From positions 1-43,087 of the forward strand of contig NW_025955297.1 of assembly GCF_022376445.1 (NCBI RefSeq): a DNA stretch of 43,087 nucleotides. The letters run 5' to 3'. Each line of letters begins with the position of its first letter. Position 1 is the first letter of the stretch. Below are positions 10,594 through 21,800 of this stretch, one piece after another. The notes below the pieces were generated by a model. That model was not told the DNA's origin. It saw only the letters and a program-made list of their open reading frames with translations, and searched no databases. Origin of the DNA: Fomitopsis serialis. Lineage: Eukaryota > Basidiomycota > Agaricomycetes > Polyporales > Fomitopsidaceae. Both the position numbers and the translations under genes were made by a program.

Positions 10594-11200
10594 TGGATAG
10601 TTTAGCTAGATGGGCTCTAAGGAAGGACTCGTAGTTCCTCCGGTGCTCCAGGAACAAATCGAGGAGTCCGTTAACTTGGATCGCGATGCGTGTGTCTCCG
10701 CGATCGATATCCCTGGCGTGACTCTCGAGCATCGTGTTAACGGTGCGGCGGAACTCGACGAACTCGTCCCAGATGCGCTCCTGTTGGCGGATCTGCCGGG
10801 CGGAAGAAGCCTCAAGACGGGTAAGGCGCTCCTCGATAGGAAGGGTGGAGATCGGGACGGGCGCGGAAGGGTCGACGGGTGAGGGCGATGGGGGGAACGG
10901 AAGGGGAATCTCGTCGGGGTCGAAGAAGGGACAGTGCCCGACGCTGGAGGGACGGCGAGCGGTGGGAGGAATGCGAGTCCGAAGGCCACTCATGGGAACG
11001 GGCGAAGGGGAAAACAATGCGGGGAGGAGTGACGGCCTGGAGGGGAACTTAAGAACGAGGCAGTAACGGGGGAGCGGGTAGCGCACCCGAGGCAGGGACG
11101 GATCGATGGGGATAGTGGGTATATGAATGAGCGATGGAAGGCGAGGGAGGAGGATCAGTAGGCGCGAGGCGTCGGCATCACTCAAAATCAATGAGATCAA
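10594..11200 (-). pseudogene. Antisense coiled-coil gene of the retroelement, 5' part (interrupted by the foldback element)
   Basis: The - strand frame is open from 11200 to the foldback insertion. A plausible start is the ATG at 10993-10991 (MSGLRTRIPP). A Pro-rich N-terminal segment is followed by a strongly helical segment (IEERLTRLEAS, then RIWDEFVEFRRTVNTML, then GLLDLFLEHRRNYES). The helix runs into the foldback end and presumably continued into the segment at 6207-6545. There is no recognised domain. The insertion disrupts the gene, so it should be non-functional in this copy. Confidence 0.5.
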
Positions 11201-11434
11201 CTAACTAGGCGCACGGGGCGGAAGCCTTGAGGTGATTGGGGATCAACGGAGGCCCCATTCGCGGTCGAACGGGGAAGACGGACGCGTGCCGGGGGAGCTT
11301 GTCAGGCGGGTAATCCGAGGACCGGGAGGGTAGGCAGGGCTCGCGGAGGCAAAGGGGAGATACATTGTACACGCGCGGTACCGCACGGAGGCAAGTACAT
11401 CGGAACGAGCAATTCACTACGAGGAAACGACTAC

Positions 11435-13533
11435 CTACTGACCCTCCTCCGACTCACATTCCGGCTCGGGCTTCTCGGGACCCTCCATCTCTACATCTTC
11501 GTCGAGCTCATCGTGTTCGTCCTCCGGATCGGGGACTTCGGGGGCACCAAGCATACCGGGGCGGCGGAAGAACTGCTGGAGTTCTCCAGATCGGCTGGCC
11601 ATCCAATCGAGCCGATCCTGGACAGTCCGGAGGCGAGGCGGGGCGGCGGGTGCGACCGAACGAACCGGGGGAGGCCGCGAGGGACCAGCGACCGGCTCGA
11701 GGGATGGGGAAGGAGCGGGAGGCTGAGGAGGCGGCACGGGAGCACCGCGGAACGGGAAGTCGGATCGGACGTCCGAGGGGCGGGGACCGGCGAGGGTGCC
11801 CCCGGGGGCAGTGACCCAGTCATACGAGTCAAGGGCGGATCGAGGAAGGTCGGGATGGTGGCCAATGTAGAAGAAGCTTGGAGCTCCCTCTTCTGGAAAG
11901 CAAGGGGATGAGTGAGCAGGAGGCAGAGGCGGAAGAAGACCGGGAACTCACTGAAGGCGCTGAACGCGCACCTTTTCTTCCGCGAACTACACGCGGCACA
12001 CGCATGGCACGGAAGGGCATCGATGCGGCAGCGGAAGCCGTTCCGACGGCACTCGGGACAGGGGGTAGTCGGTGAATAGACGAACGGCCCATACCGAGGG
12101 CGCTCGGCGTTAGAGGTGCGCTGCGGGACCGGAGGGAATTTGTCGGGGAGGGCGGGGGACGGAAGGACAATGGTCGGGGAGGGTGAGACGTCGGGAACGG
12201 CTCCACGGTTCGGAAGCTTGAGGTGAACGCGGCAGGGCATCGGACGAGACAGACGAGGGTCGGGAGGGGAGGACGGCTGGGTCGGGCGGTACAGTCGGGT
12301 GCCAATATTGCTGGCGAAAATCGCCTCCTCCAGCGCACGAGGCGACATGGATCGGGCCGGACTGTCGTCCTCAATCATATCGATGGGCGGCGGAGTCGGC
12401 GGGGCCCGTGACAGTGCAGTTCCGCGAGGAGGACCGGGTGGCGGAGAGGGGATGGAAGGCGCAACAGGCGGAGACGGGGATGGGGCAAAAAGAGGAAGAG
12501 GAGGGACCGAAGCGCCTCGTTCAGTGAACAGAGGGGAGGAGCCGGGCGGCCGCGGAGACGCAGACGGAGCGGGAGGAGGGACGGAGGGGTCCCGCAGGTC
12601 GAGGGAAGGCGAAGACACGGGCGGCGGGGTGCGGATGGAGAAGGCGGGAGGCGGAACGGAAGGGTCTCGGTCGGTGAACGAGAGGGACGAGGCGCGAGCA
12701 TAGCGACCGCCGGAGGAGGAGGACGGCTCGGGGAACGGAAAACCGAACGGGCCCGCCACGGAAAGCCGAGGCTCAGGCACCGAAACCTCCTCAGAGGCCG
12801 CGGGAGGGACGAGGGACGAGGGAACGAGCTCGTCGTCAGCGGCGGGCTCGGGGACCGGGTCGTCGTACTCTATGGGAGACGGAGGCGGGAGATGGGCGGA
12901 GGGCGATCCGGCCGGCTCTGGGACGGGAGACAGGTGTGCAGCGACGGCAAGGGGCGGGGACGGACGGGGCACGGGCGACGGGGACGGAGCGCGAGAGGCG
13001 GGACGACGGGATGTGGCGAGGACGGCGGGGGAGAGCTCGAAGGTGGTGCCGGCCCAGTAGCCGGTCGAGCCGTACCGGCGGCCACGCAGTTGGGCCTCCT
13101 GCCGGAGGGTCTGGAGGGAACCCTGGTACCAGGAGGGCTGGCTGGCGAAGCCGTCCAGCCGCTCCCAGAAGGCGTCCAAAGCGGCCTCGGTTTCGGGACG
13201 CAAACACGTCTCGAACAGCCCGTTGGTGAGGACGTAGTCGAGGTGCACGTCGTACACGGCCTGGAAGGACCTGTGAGCGTGGAGGACGGGGAGAGAGGCA
13301 TCGGAGGTACTCACCCAGGCGTAACATAACTGGCGACCCCAGATCAACCACGCGCCCGCCTGCGCGTGCGACGGATGGCGGCCCATGGTCGGCTCTCGAG
13401 CGGCGACAACGCTGATTCGCGCCTCAAGGGAGACCAGTTCAGCGGAGGCGGCGAGGCGGACTGGATAGTCCTCGTCGGGGAGACCGGCGGTGAAGTCCAG
13501 AGTGGCGGAAGGAGACGGGGAAGGACGAGACAT
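11435..13533 (-). CDS. Antisense retroelement protein with a cysteine cluster, spliced, 679 aa
   Basis: The start is the ATG at 13533 (MSRPSPSPSATL). An intron at 11893-11951 (GTGAGT...TTTCCAG, 59 nt, phase 1) joins RCAFSAF to KEGAPSFFYIG. The spliced frame is exactly 680 codons and ends in an acidic tail at 11435. Without splicing the frame runs on into implausible Ser/Arg-rich sequence. An N-terminal helical domain (about aa 1-190) contains AWLIWGRQLCYAW, resembling EWLAWAHGARWLI in the 16.1-kb gene. A long Pro/Ser-rich disordered middle follows, then a cysteine cluster of the form C-X2-C-X5-C-X6-C-X2-C-X2-C-X6-C near aa 510-530, reminiscent of Zn2Cys6 or gag-like zinc sites. A helix before the acidic tail contains RLRTVQDRLDWMAS. 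Function unknown; a nucleic-acid-binding accessory protein is an inference. Confidence 0.65.
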
Positions 13534-13591
13534 GTGTGACAGGAGATAGGAGGGAGGAGGAAGGAGCACGAAGGAGCAGGAGCGCGGCGAG

Positions 13592-13599
13592 CCTTATAC
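13592..13599 (-). promoter_or_regulatory. Possible TATA box of the antisense cysteine-cluster gene
   Basis: Read on the - strand the sequence is GTATAAGG, about 60 nt upstream of the ATG at 13533. It is the only TATA-like element in this GC-rich stretch. The position fits a core promoter, but there is no transcript evidence. Confidence 0.35.
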
Positions 13600-13711
13600 G
13601 CGGGGAGACGAGGCCCAGCCACACTGATCGGAAGAAGATTCCCCGATCAAGAGACTATCCCGGCCAATCAACGCGCTGGACGAAGCGCCAGAGAAGCAAG
13701 GCGAGCACATT

Positions 13712-15104
13712 ATTCAGTGGTACCTACTCGATACTAACGGTACAGCCGGAGTGCATTTCGACCGTTGCAAACGGTAAAGCCACCTCCGGCCGGAGCTGTG
13801 ATTTCCTCGTTGCAAACAGGCCGGCCGGACTGGTTTCTAACAAGCCGGCCGAGCGTATCTCAAACCAGTTCAAACAGTCCGGCCGGTGTATCCCTAGGGC
13901 ACCTATGTTCTGTCTGAACAGGGGGCCATTTAGTGTCTTGCTGGCAACGGACCGGCCGGGCAATAAGGGGTTTTACTTACAACAGATCAACCGGGATACT
14001 CTTTCTCCTATGGTAACGAACCGGCCGGGCAATGGGATCCTTCATTTGTAACGGGCCGGCCGGAGTGCATAATTCAGCAGTTGCAATGGGCCAGCCGGAG
14101 CATATGCTCCCTGGCTAATAACAGACCGGCCGGGTTGCATCATCTCTAGCCAGCAACGGAGTGGCCGGACCATTTTTCCACATTGATAGCAGGCTAGCCA
14201 GGCCATATAATCTAGCACTCCACACTGGTAACGGTCCGGCCGGGCAGTGGCACCATCCATTGGTAACGGTCCGGCCGGGCAACAGTATTGTGACCCAGTA
14301 TTGGCTGGGCCAGTCAACAATAGACCATTCGGCCAATGAAGTAAAAACTTCGGCCAATGAACTAAAATGCCCAGCCAATGTTTTGAAATGTCCGGCCTAT
14401 TGATTTGGCCCTGTAGGGACAACCTGGCTAATTTCATGGCCAGTAAAGCAAAAACCTGGGTGAGTGAAATCTCTGGCCAGTTAATTTGGCCAGCCAGTGG
14501 GGCTGTTTTGTGTTTTGCAGCTTCACTAGGCATCCCTAAGTCATGGGAAAATTATGCTGTGATCTACTAATGATGGTATACCCCATAGGTGCATAATACC
14601 ACATATAGTATTTCAATAGCCCCCAGGGGACTGTGACCGGCCGGACCGTTTGAAGCAGGACAACTCCTGCCCGGCCGGCCTGTTTGTGGAGTCAGTTTGT
14701 TTAGGCTGGAGAACCCATCCTGGACCAGATGGATTTCACTCCGGCCGGTCCGCTTGCAATGAAAGGATTTTATCCCGGCCGGATCATTTGAAGTGGTGGG
14801 GCCTGAGTCCGGCCACTCTGTTTGCAACGTGGACCGGCCGGCCGCTCTGTTGCATGTGCTAACCCTGCCCTCCACCCGGCCTGTTTGCAGTGATGTTGTA
14901 TGGGTCCGGCCGGACTGTTGCCTCTACAACCGGACTGTTTACAACAGGTACATTGCCTCAGCCAAAAGCCCGGCCGGCCTGTTGCAAGCGGTGCATTGTT
15001 GCTAACAGTAGACCCGGACTACTCCGGCCGGAGGCGGCTCTACCGTTTGCAACAGTCAAAATGCACTCCGGCTGCACCGTTAACAGCGAGGTTTTCCACT
15101 GAAT
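13712..15104. mobile_element. 1.4-kb non-autonomous inverted-repeat element with CCGGCCGG arrays
   Basis: The ends are inverted repeats: ATTCAGTGG at the left and CCACTGAAT at the right. After a short unmatched stretch, about 60 bp matches from TAACGG(T)ACAGCCGGAGTGC on the left to its complement near 15084 on the right. Inside, the left half repeats a motif like GTAACGGTCCGGCCGGGCAA roughly every 40-60 bp. The right half carries the same motif reversed (CCGGCCGGACCGTTTGCA). The middle (about 14300-14640) lacks the motif. No transposase is encoded and the open frames are repeat by-products. I see no clean target-site duplication. It lies between two antisense genes of the retroelement. Confidence 0.8.
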
Positions 15105-15393
15105 GGGCTCAGGCGAGCAGAAGGCCGTGATCGATCACCGATCGCTCAAGACTTGGGACGATCCTGAAGGCGGCGGAGGAGTACCATATCGGGAAGGAGG
15201 GGAGTCTGACCGGGGACGGTCAAAATTTCAAGGTGGGGGTAGATGTGGGGCAGGCCCACATGGGAACAGCGGTACGAGCCCGGAACGACACACGCACTCA
15301 GGCCCAGGCAATGCGGAGCGAAGCGACATCCATTGGCGGAAGGACGACTCGGCGGAAGGACAACCAATATAAGAACACGCGGGAGGAAGACGG
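15105..15393. other. Non-coding gap between the inverted-repeat element and an antisense gene
   Basis: No coding frame is supported. The segment lies downstream of the antisense gene ending at 15394 and upstream of the antisense gene starting at 13533, separated from the latter by the inserted element, so it may be a displaced promoter or terminator region. CCAATATAAG at about 15362 resembles a + strand CAAT/TATA arrangement, but no + strand gene follows. Confidence 0.3.
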
Positions 15394-16185
15394 CTACAGT
15401 ACATGGACAACAGGCTCCTCCCCCATGGCGTCCTCAACCTCTCCTTCCTCCAGATCATCGACATCCCTAACAGGCGCGAACCGCAGGCGGCGAGGTACCC
15501 CGGAGTAGCTGTCTGGGACGTAGACTCCCTCCGACAGGCGGGCGTGCAAGTCGCGGACACCGCCCTCGACCGTATTCAAGCCCCGGGCGATACGAACAGC
15601 TTCGGAACGAGCATCGCGGTTAGCGGTGCGGCACTCGTCTAGGAGGCCCTGGAACCGAGTAAGGAGGCTGTCGAGGCTGTCGGACGAAGCACGGTAGGAC
15701 GAGAGCTGTAAGGGACGCTCCAAGTAGCGAACCGGAAGGAGGGGACAACCAATCTCTGCGTCGGCCTGCTCAGCGGTGACCCGATTCGGGGCCCAGGCGA
15801 TCAAAGGGAAGGGTTCGCCCACGTAGCTATGCTGTGACGGAAGAGTGAGGAAGACTTGGTCGAGGTACTCGATCAGCTCCTGCACGTCGGGATAGCGGCG
15901 GACGAGCGGAAGGGAAGCGTCGCCGTGGGCAACCGCACGGGAACGAGAGTCGAAGAGCATTCGCTGCGGGGGGGGGGACGGCTTAGAGGGGGATCAGGAC
16001 GAAGGACGAAGGAAAAGACGCATGATTAACCACCGAGCTCCATGGGCCCAGGCAAGCCATTCGTGGTCGCTATCAGGGTTCAGGCGAGGCTCGACAACAC
16101 GTTCGTCGCGGAGAAGATCGATGAGGCGGTAGAACCGGGTGGTGAAGACGATGGTGGATGGGTTCGGGGGAGCATCGGCAGGCAT
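15394..16185 (-). CDS. Antisense retroelement protein with WLAWAHG motif, two exons
   Basis: Exon 1 (16185-16024) runs from MPADAPPNP to EWLAWAHGARWLI. Exon 2 (15963-15394) begins just before MLFDSRSRAVAHGD and ends with a helical region (LLTRFQGLLDECRTANRDAR) and an acidic tail. Between them a 60-nt segment looks like an intron with a normal CAG acceptor, but its donor reads ATGCGT where the related copy at 40.37 kb has GTACGT, so splicing may be lost here. The related copy keeps the same exon order (EWLAWAHGVRWMI, then FESRSRVILLAND), which supports the model. I do not know the function. The size, helices and association with gag-pol suggest an accessory protein of the retroelement. Confidence 0.55.
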
Positions 16186-16439
16186 CGCAGACGGTGGGGA
16201 AACACTGAGAGCTAGGCGGAGGGGGCGGAAGGAGCTGGAGAAGGGTATAGCGAGGCGTCGGAAGGAGGCGGAGGGAGCGGAAGGAGTTGGAGAAGGGGTA
16301 CGGCGAGGGGTCGGAAGGAGACGCGGCGGGTGCGGAAGGAACGGGAGAGGAGAGGAACGGGTGCCAGCGAGGGTAGGATGTGGGAAAACAGTGGCGGGAG
16401 GAGACTTAGAAAGGGGGACGGAAGGAGGGAGGGAGTTAG

Positions 16440-16625
16440 TTACCTACCACTACCTCTCAGGACTCAGTATCTAGGTTGCGCCGGGCAATCTCAGGCTTCA
16501 GGTCTCGTCTCAGGCTCGCGTTCAGGCTAAGGAAGGTCGCATAAGTTAGGCTCAGGCTCAGGATCGAGGAGAACTCAGGTTAGGAACGTCGGAGGGAAGG
16601 CTATCGAGTATACCAGGCTCAGGAA
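16440..16625 (+). repeat. LTR-like terminal segment of the retroelement, copy 1
   Basis: This segment matches 40,756-40,954 in the same orientation at roughly 80-85% by eye. Shared landmarks are TTACCTACCAC, ACCTCTCAGGACTC, GTATCTAGGTTGC, GGGCAATCTCAGGCTTCAGG and repeated AGGCTCAGG. The match continues leftwards into the antisense gene start (16,139 versus 40,547). It probably corresponds to the LTR or the adjacent untranslated region. The exact LTR ends cannot be set from a single window. Confidence 0.5.
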
Positions 16626-16640
16626 AGGCAGTCTTCACTA

Positions 16641-18744
16641 AAGGACAGCGCGGACGAAGCGTGCGGCACACCACCCCATTCCCCCTTTTCCCTCCGCGAG
16701 GTACCACGGACCTCGCTCGCTTCCTCCGCCAACCGTCAACTGGTACCAACGACCCCCGCCCATCGTTTTCACTGATACCAAGAATTCCCTTCCGCGTCGT
16801 CCACGCACCGGGGACTCGCAATCACCACAGCGGGTTGCGAAGCTGAAGGCTGAAGGCAAGATCTACCCCGACGTCGCAATTTGGAATGGGAAAGACCAGC
16901 AGTGGGTGGAAGACCTGGAAACGTGGGACAGCACAGAGCACGACGTCGCGGCTTCCCTGGTTGACTGGGTGGAGAGGCGTCAGGCCGCGAAAAAGAAAGG
17001 GACACTCGCGGACCCTCCTCAGCTCGGGAACAAAGGCGAAGGCGAGATTGAAGTGGAAAGCGAACGCGAGCTGAAGCGTGCGGCATCCGGTCCGCAGAAG
17101 CGGTCTCCTGCCAAGAATAGTCCGCAGGCCGTCGAAGAGGCGTCTTCGCCCAACGTGGCGGACAGTGAGGATGAGGTCGTGCCTGAGACTGAGGAAGAGG
17201 CCGTGGATGCCGAGGAGGAAATGGAGGATGAAGACGTGGAAATGGTCGAGGCCCGCGTTGAGGAGCCCATTCAGGCGCATGCGCCTCTCCCGGCCCCCCG
17301 CAAGGTGAGCCTTACCCCTCGGCGTGTGTGCTTTGTTCTCATTTTGACACAGGTTTCCGTCCTCTCCGAGCGCGCCGCGGGCAAGAAGCCGGCTCAAATC
17401 CAGAAGAGGTTCCGGGAGCTCGACGAGGCCTCCGTGATATCCATCAGCGACGATGAGGGGCGGTCGCCTCCATTCAGCGAGAGTGAATCACCATCCCCTC
17501 CCACTCGTTGGCCGTCGCCTCATCTGCCGTCCCGCTCGGCCAGTCCGATGCCCGCCTCGCCATTGCGGACTTCAGGCCCCCCCATCACGTTGGCTGAGCG
17601 GAAGGCCAGAGTCGACGCCGAGATCACCGGCATGCGCAACATTGTCACCGACCATAGGGGGCCGTGCAGCAAAACATTCGGCATAATGTCTGGCCTCTGG
17701 TCAGGCGTTTTCGCTGATCAGGCCCACGTCGTCTTTCAGGCGGTCGAGGAGGTGAAGGCCATGAAGCTGGAGGTCGAAGAACTCAAGGCCATGGGTGGGT
17801 CTTCCAACGGTGCGGTCCTCAGGGAGCTTCGGCAGCTGCGTAACGAGTTCAGGACGACTGCAGACCGCCTCGATGGAGTCGAGGCGCGTCTTGCCGACCT
17901 CTCCGCCTCCCGGGAGTCAATGGAGAAGCGGCTCAAGGCAGCGGAGGAGCTCAAGACGTGGGGCGAAATGACCGTGAAGGCGGTGAGGCATGGGATGGAC
18001 GAGAGCATTCGCCGCATCGAGGACATGCACACCGGGCTCGCATTCAAACTTTTGCAGGGCAAACCGGAGCAGCCTGAGCCCAAGCCGGCTCCGGTCCCCT
18101 ACCCCGGAGTCATGCCGCGCTGGGCGGTCCCTCCCATGCAATCCCCCGGCGATGACGGCAACGCAGCCCCGCCTCTTCCTCGCCGCCGCGCTCCCATCGC
18201 TTCCCCGGCGCATGGGGCGAACGACGAAGAAGTGCATCCTGTGCGGCTTGCGAAGGATGCCGCACTCCGGACGAGGACCCCAGCTCGCCCTGTTGTTCGT
18301 CCAGCCCTTCTCGCAGGCCTCACGGGATATGGCTCTGACCAACCCTCGGAGCGTCAGGACTCGTCACCTTTCCTCCGTCCCACGTCCTCAACCATCGAGA
18401 AGACGGACGGTCTGGAGGCCATTGTTGAGGAACCGACGGCGCTGCCCACGGCTGAGGCACAGCCGGTCGGGCAAGAGACCAACATTGTCGCCTCCGGAGC
18501 CGGCGAAAAGGCGGAGGAAGCGAGCACCAAGGTTGGCGCGTCTGAGGAGATGGAGCAGGACATCCAAGTCGACGCTACACCCAAGCATGCGCCCGAGCAT
18601 GCAATCGAGGCTGCGTCAGGTCCATGCGGGGGAGAGGCGGGTCCATCGAGTCACGAGGCCGGGCCTTCGGGGGGAGAGGCGTGCGATCGAGCGAAGGGAG
18701 AGGCCGACGAATGTGGCGTGAAGGCAATGGACATCAGCGAGTGA
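16641..18744 (+). CDS. Coiled-coil protein with acidic N-terminal region, 5' truncated
   Basis: The frame is open from just after a TAA at about 16638 and has no ATG until about 17221. Coding character is nevertheless good well upstream (KIYPDVAIWNGKDQQWVEDLETW), so the start codon has probably been lost where the retroelement joins. A 48-nt intron (17305-17352, GTGAGC...GACACAG) keeps the frame either way. Layout: basic/acidic disordered N-terminal half, Ser/Pro-rich segment, a clear coiled coil at about nt 17740-18050 (VEARLADLSASRESMEKRL), then a disordered Glu/Pro-rich tail to the stop at 18744. It is convergent with the next gene, about 120 bp away. The family is not recognised. It might be a scaffold or chromatin protein carried by a transposon, but the sequence does not show this. 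Confidence 0.6.
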
Positions 18745-18863
18745 CCCGGACAATGAAACAATGTACCTCTGTAATGTTTTGATTCTCGATAGGTTGTTGT
18801 ACTCTGACTCGTCTAAATGAAATGACATTGCGCGTATGGACTGCGAACTACATAAGACTGCCA

Positions 18864-21800
18864 TCATGCACGACCCGCCGCTTCAAGCGTCTTCGCCCTC
18901 TGCTTCTCCCGAAGCTGCGGGCCCCCGGCCTTCAACCGGCTGGATTGCCTGCCACCGTCCGTGGGGGCCTCGACTGGACTCGTCCTTCGCCGTTTAGACG
19001 GGGGCTTGCTCGAGGATGCGGGATTGTCAATGTCCGGCTTGTTGCGCTTCCGCGACGGAGGCTTTCGACCGAGGTCTTTTGTTGACTCCGGAGGAGAGGC
19101 GCTCTCCACCCGCGCCCCCAAAGGCGCCATCTCAGAGACCGTGGGGGTTGGAGAGTGAGGCTGGGCGATGGGCTCGGCTGCGGCCACTTCTGGCGGACCA
19201 TTGGACAGGCCAGATGCTGCCGCCTCGGTCTCTTCCAAAACAATTGAGCGCTCGTCCATGTCTGGCGCGGAACCTCTGTTTCGTGGTTTTCAGTCGGCTC
19301 TCGCTCAACGCGGCTTCTGAATCGCGTCTTTGCTGGTCAGTGGCAGGGTTCGCATCTTGAGATGCAGACTGGAAAGAAGAGGCCTCCGCATCTCTCTGCT
19401 GCCTGGGTTCCGAAGTACTGGCAGGTCCTCGTCCACTTATTGAGAGGAGGGCTGAGCACGCAGTGATTCCTCAGCGGGAGCCTCGTCAGCAGCACCGTCC
19501 TTTACATGAGCACCCCCGGCCTTCGTCGCTTCCATCATGACGGCAGTTGAAGCACTGACCGTCGCAGCTGCCCCAGTTGCATTGGTTGGCCCCTGTTCGG
19601 CAGACGTTTGAGACTGAGGCCGAGCGAGCACGGGCGCATGAAGTGGAACGAATTCTCCCACACCACCGAGTGCCAGAAGAGACGCATGAAGTGCTTCTGC
19701 CGTCCATTGTTTTGGCGGGATGTCTGCCTGTGGGGGGGATTGGGCCAGTAGAGGCGGAGAAGGCGACCTCGCTTCTTGGAAGGCCGTCTGCTGACGAAGG
19801 TGTTCAAGCCTCATTGCGGCATCCTCCGCCTTTCGCTGAAAGTCCGTGGAGCCTGGGATGCCGTCAATGATTGGCACAGTGGAAATGGGCTGGATGAGAG
19901 TCAGCAGCTTCTCGCCATCCCTGAAGTCAAGTTCACTGTGTTCGACGAAGGGGGGGATATGGACCGGAGCGGGCTCGTCAGGGTCGTGCCTGAATTGAAA
20001 GGCATTTATATCGCGAAGTGCAATCCCGACGGAGAGGAGTACCTGCTCGGCCTTTTTGAGACAAGCGACGTTTCCGCACATCCACGGCTTCTTTTCGAGC
20101 TCCTGAAGCAGGGGCTCCAGGCCGTCTCGCCGAAGATGAACGTCCTCAGGCATGGTGGCCTGCTGCCAGTCCCAAGAGGCCCATGGAGCACCGTCAAGCG
20201 GCGCTGGGCGGAGGGAGGGCGCTCGGGGCTTCTGGCGGCCAAAGCTGTTGACGACTTCGAAGCAGCTCTCAACCGCGGCCTGATATCGCCCGTCCTGACT
20301 GAGGGTCGCTAGATATATGAAGCGCTTCTGTTCTCCACGGACGTCCTTTGGTGCTTTGCCTCTATACTGCTCCGCGCTTTCGACTGCGACGTCTCTGAGG
20401 TGCCACGACTCCTCGATCAACGTGTCCGGCGTTGAGGGCGCCTCACTCTGCGCAGCCGAGCTCGGCTGTGACACTGCTGGACTGTCGGATTCGTGCGAAG
20501 GGCCGTCTTCGCCGACCTCGGAGGTCCACCCGTCGGTGTCACTGTCAGATTCAGACTCTTCAACCTCACTGTGAGTCGCCTTTCGCTTTCCCTTCGCCTT
20601 CTTCGATAGCTTCGGCTTCTTCGTATTTCGCGGCTTCAACGTCTTCGGCTTGGACGATGATGCAGTGCGACTGCCTGGAAGCCGTCAGAAGACAGCACAG
20701 GCTAATGTTTTCGCGCACACCTTTCTTGGCTTTTCTCTGCTTTTCCTGCATTGCCTCCACTGAGCTTTCAGACGCCCCCTCGTCAGCCTCATCCCCCAGC
20801 CTGGCCTCCCTGGCTCGCACTGCCTCTCGCCTCGGCGCATCCTCCACCCAGCGGGCGATATACTCCTCATACTCTTCAGACATCACCTCGACTTCGCCGT
20901 CGACGTCTTCCAGGTAGCTCTCGAACTTGAAGGATCGTACGCCCTCCTCGCCATTCAGAAGGTCGCTCCAGAAGACGAGGAGGCGAATGCAGTTCGCCTT
21001 CTTGATTTTCGATGGATCCTCGAAGTCTACGTCTTCTAGCCAGAACTGGGGATCAAGACACCGCGGTGCGCCTTTGCCTTTCAGCTTAGCGTAAGGCAGT
21101 GCCATTTTTTTGCCGTTGGAGGCCGCGGCTGGATGAATAATCAGCGGCGTCGCTTCTACGGCTTACAACCAACGGACCGTAATGAAACGTGAGGAACTCT
21201 CGGACGGTGTGCTGCCACCATTGCGCAGTCTTGTGCCTGCTTTCGTCAAGTGTTGAGGCGCTCGGAAGCGAAGGCAGACCCGTTGCATCGTCGAGGACGA
21301 GCATCGTACCAAAGGCAGACTTTCTTTGGGCCTTGACGGCCTTGCCGCTCGGCCCTGCGGCGACTACTGCCGGCTTGTCCTCCTGATGCATGGATGTTAC
21401 GAAGTTGTCCCAATCCGTCCATAGACGTTCTCTCTCCCAGTCCGGTCTGTCCCATATCTCGGTGAAGTTCATGGGTGCGCCGTTCGCCTTGTTGTGATCC
21501 TCCCTATCTCCATGTTGGCGTTCATTCAGCCACTGCAAGGAAAGAGGACGTACATTCCAATCACCGGGCCCTTATCGCTGCTGAATGCTCCCCACATGAC
21601 GTTCATCCACACCCCGTCCTCAATGAGGAGCTTACGCGCAAACGGCACCAGCTTCGTCCTGACGGCTTTCCCGATCGAACTTTATGGAAGTGTGAGATCC
21701 GCATCCAGGCAGAAAAGGCGGGGCCACTCACTCTGCCGGCTTGATTGGAGGCTCAATGGGCGCCCCCTCCTTGTGAACCAACTCCCGCAGCTTCTTCGCC

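Larger units (their letters stand above)
1..16625 (+). mobile_element. Ty3/Gypsy LTR retroelement with antisense accessory genes, interrupted twice
   Basis: The segment holds gag and pol on the + strand, followed by a long stretch coding on the - strand, and ends near an LTR-like segment at 16.44-16.62 kb. The left LTR is not in the window, so the outer limits are approximate. Two inverted-repeat elements (6546-10593 and 13712-15104) sit inside it; without them about 11.2 kb would remain. Gag, protease, RT, RNase H and integrase appear in Ty3/Gypsy order and I see no chromodomain. Pol has several one-base deletions, so this copy should not be autonomous as it reads here. That the antisense genes belong to the same element is inferred from contiguity and from a second copy of the terminal part at 40.2-40.95 kb. 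Confidence 0.7.

Noticed and set aside
11491..13569. Unspliced 692-codon reading of the antisense cysteine-cluster gene
   Set aside because: The C-terminal part is out of phase with a well-formed acidic end. A canonical 59-nt intron gives a better model ending at 11435. The upstream start at 13569 is also less likely than the ATG at 13533.
13700..15110. CACTA-type element with CAGTGG ends
   Set aside because: The termini start with ATTCAGTGG rather than CACTA, no 3-bp target duplication is visible and no transposase is encoded, so I did not assign a superfamily.
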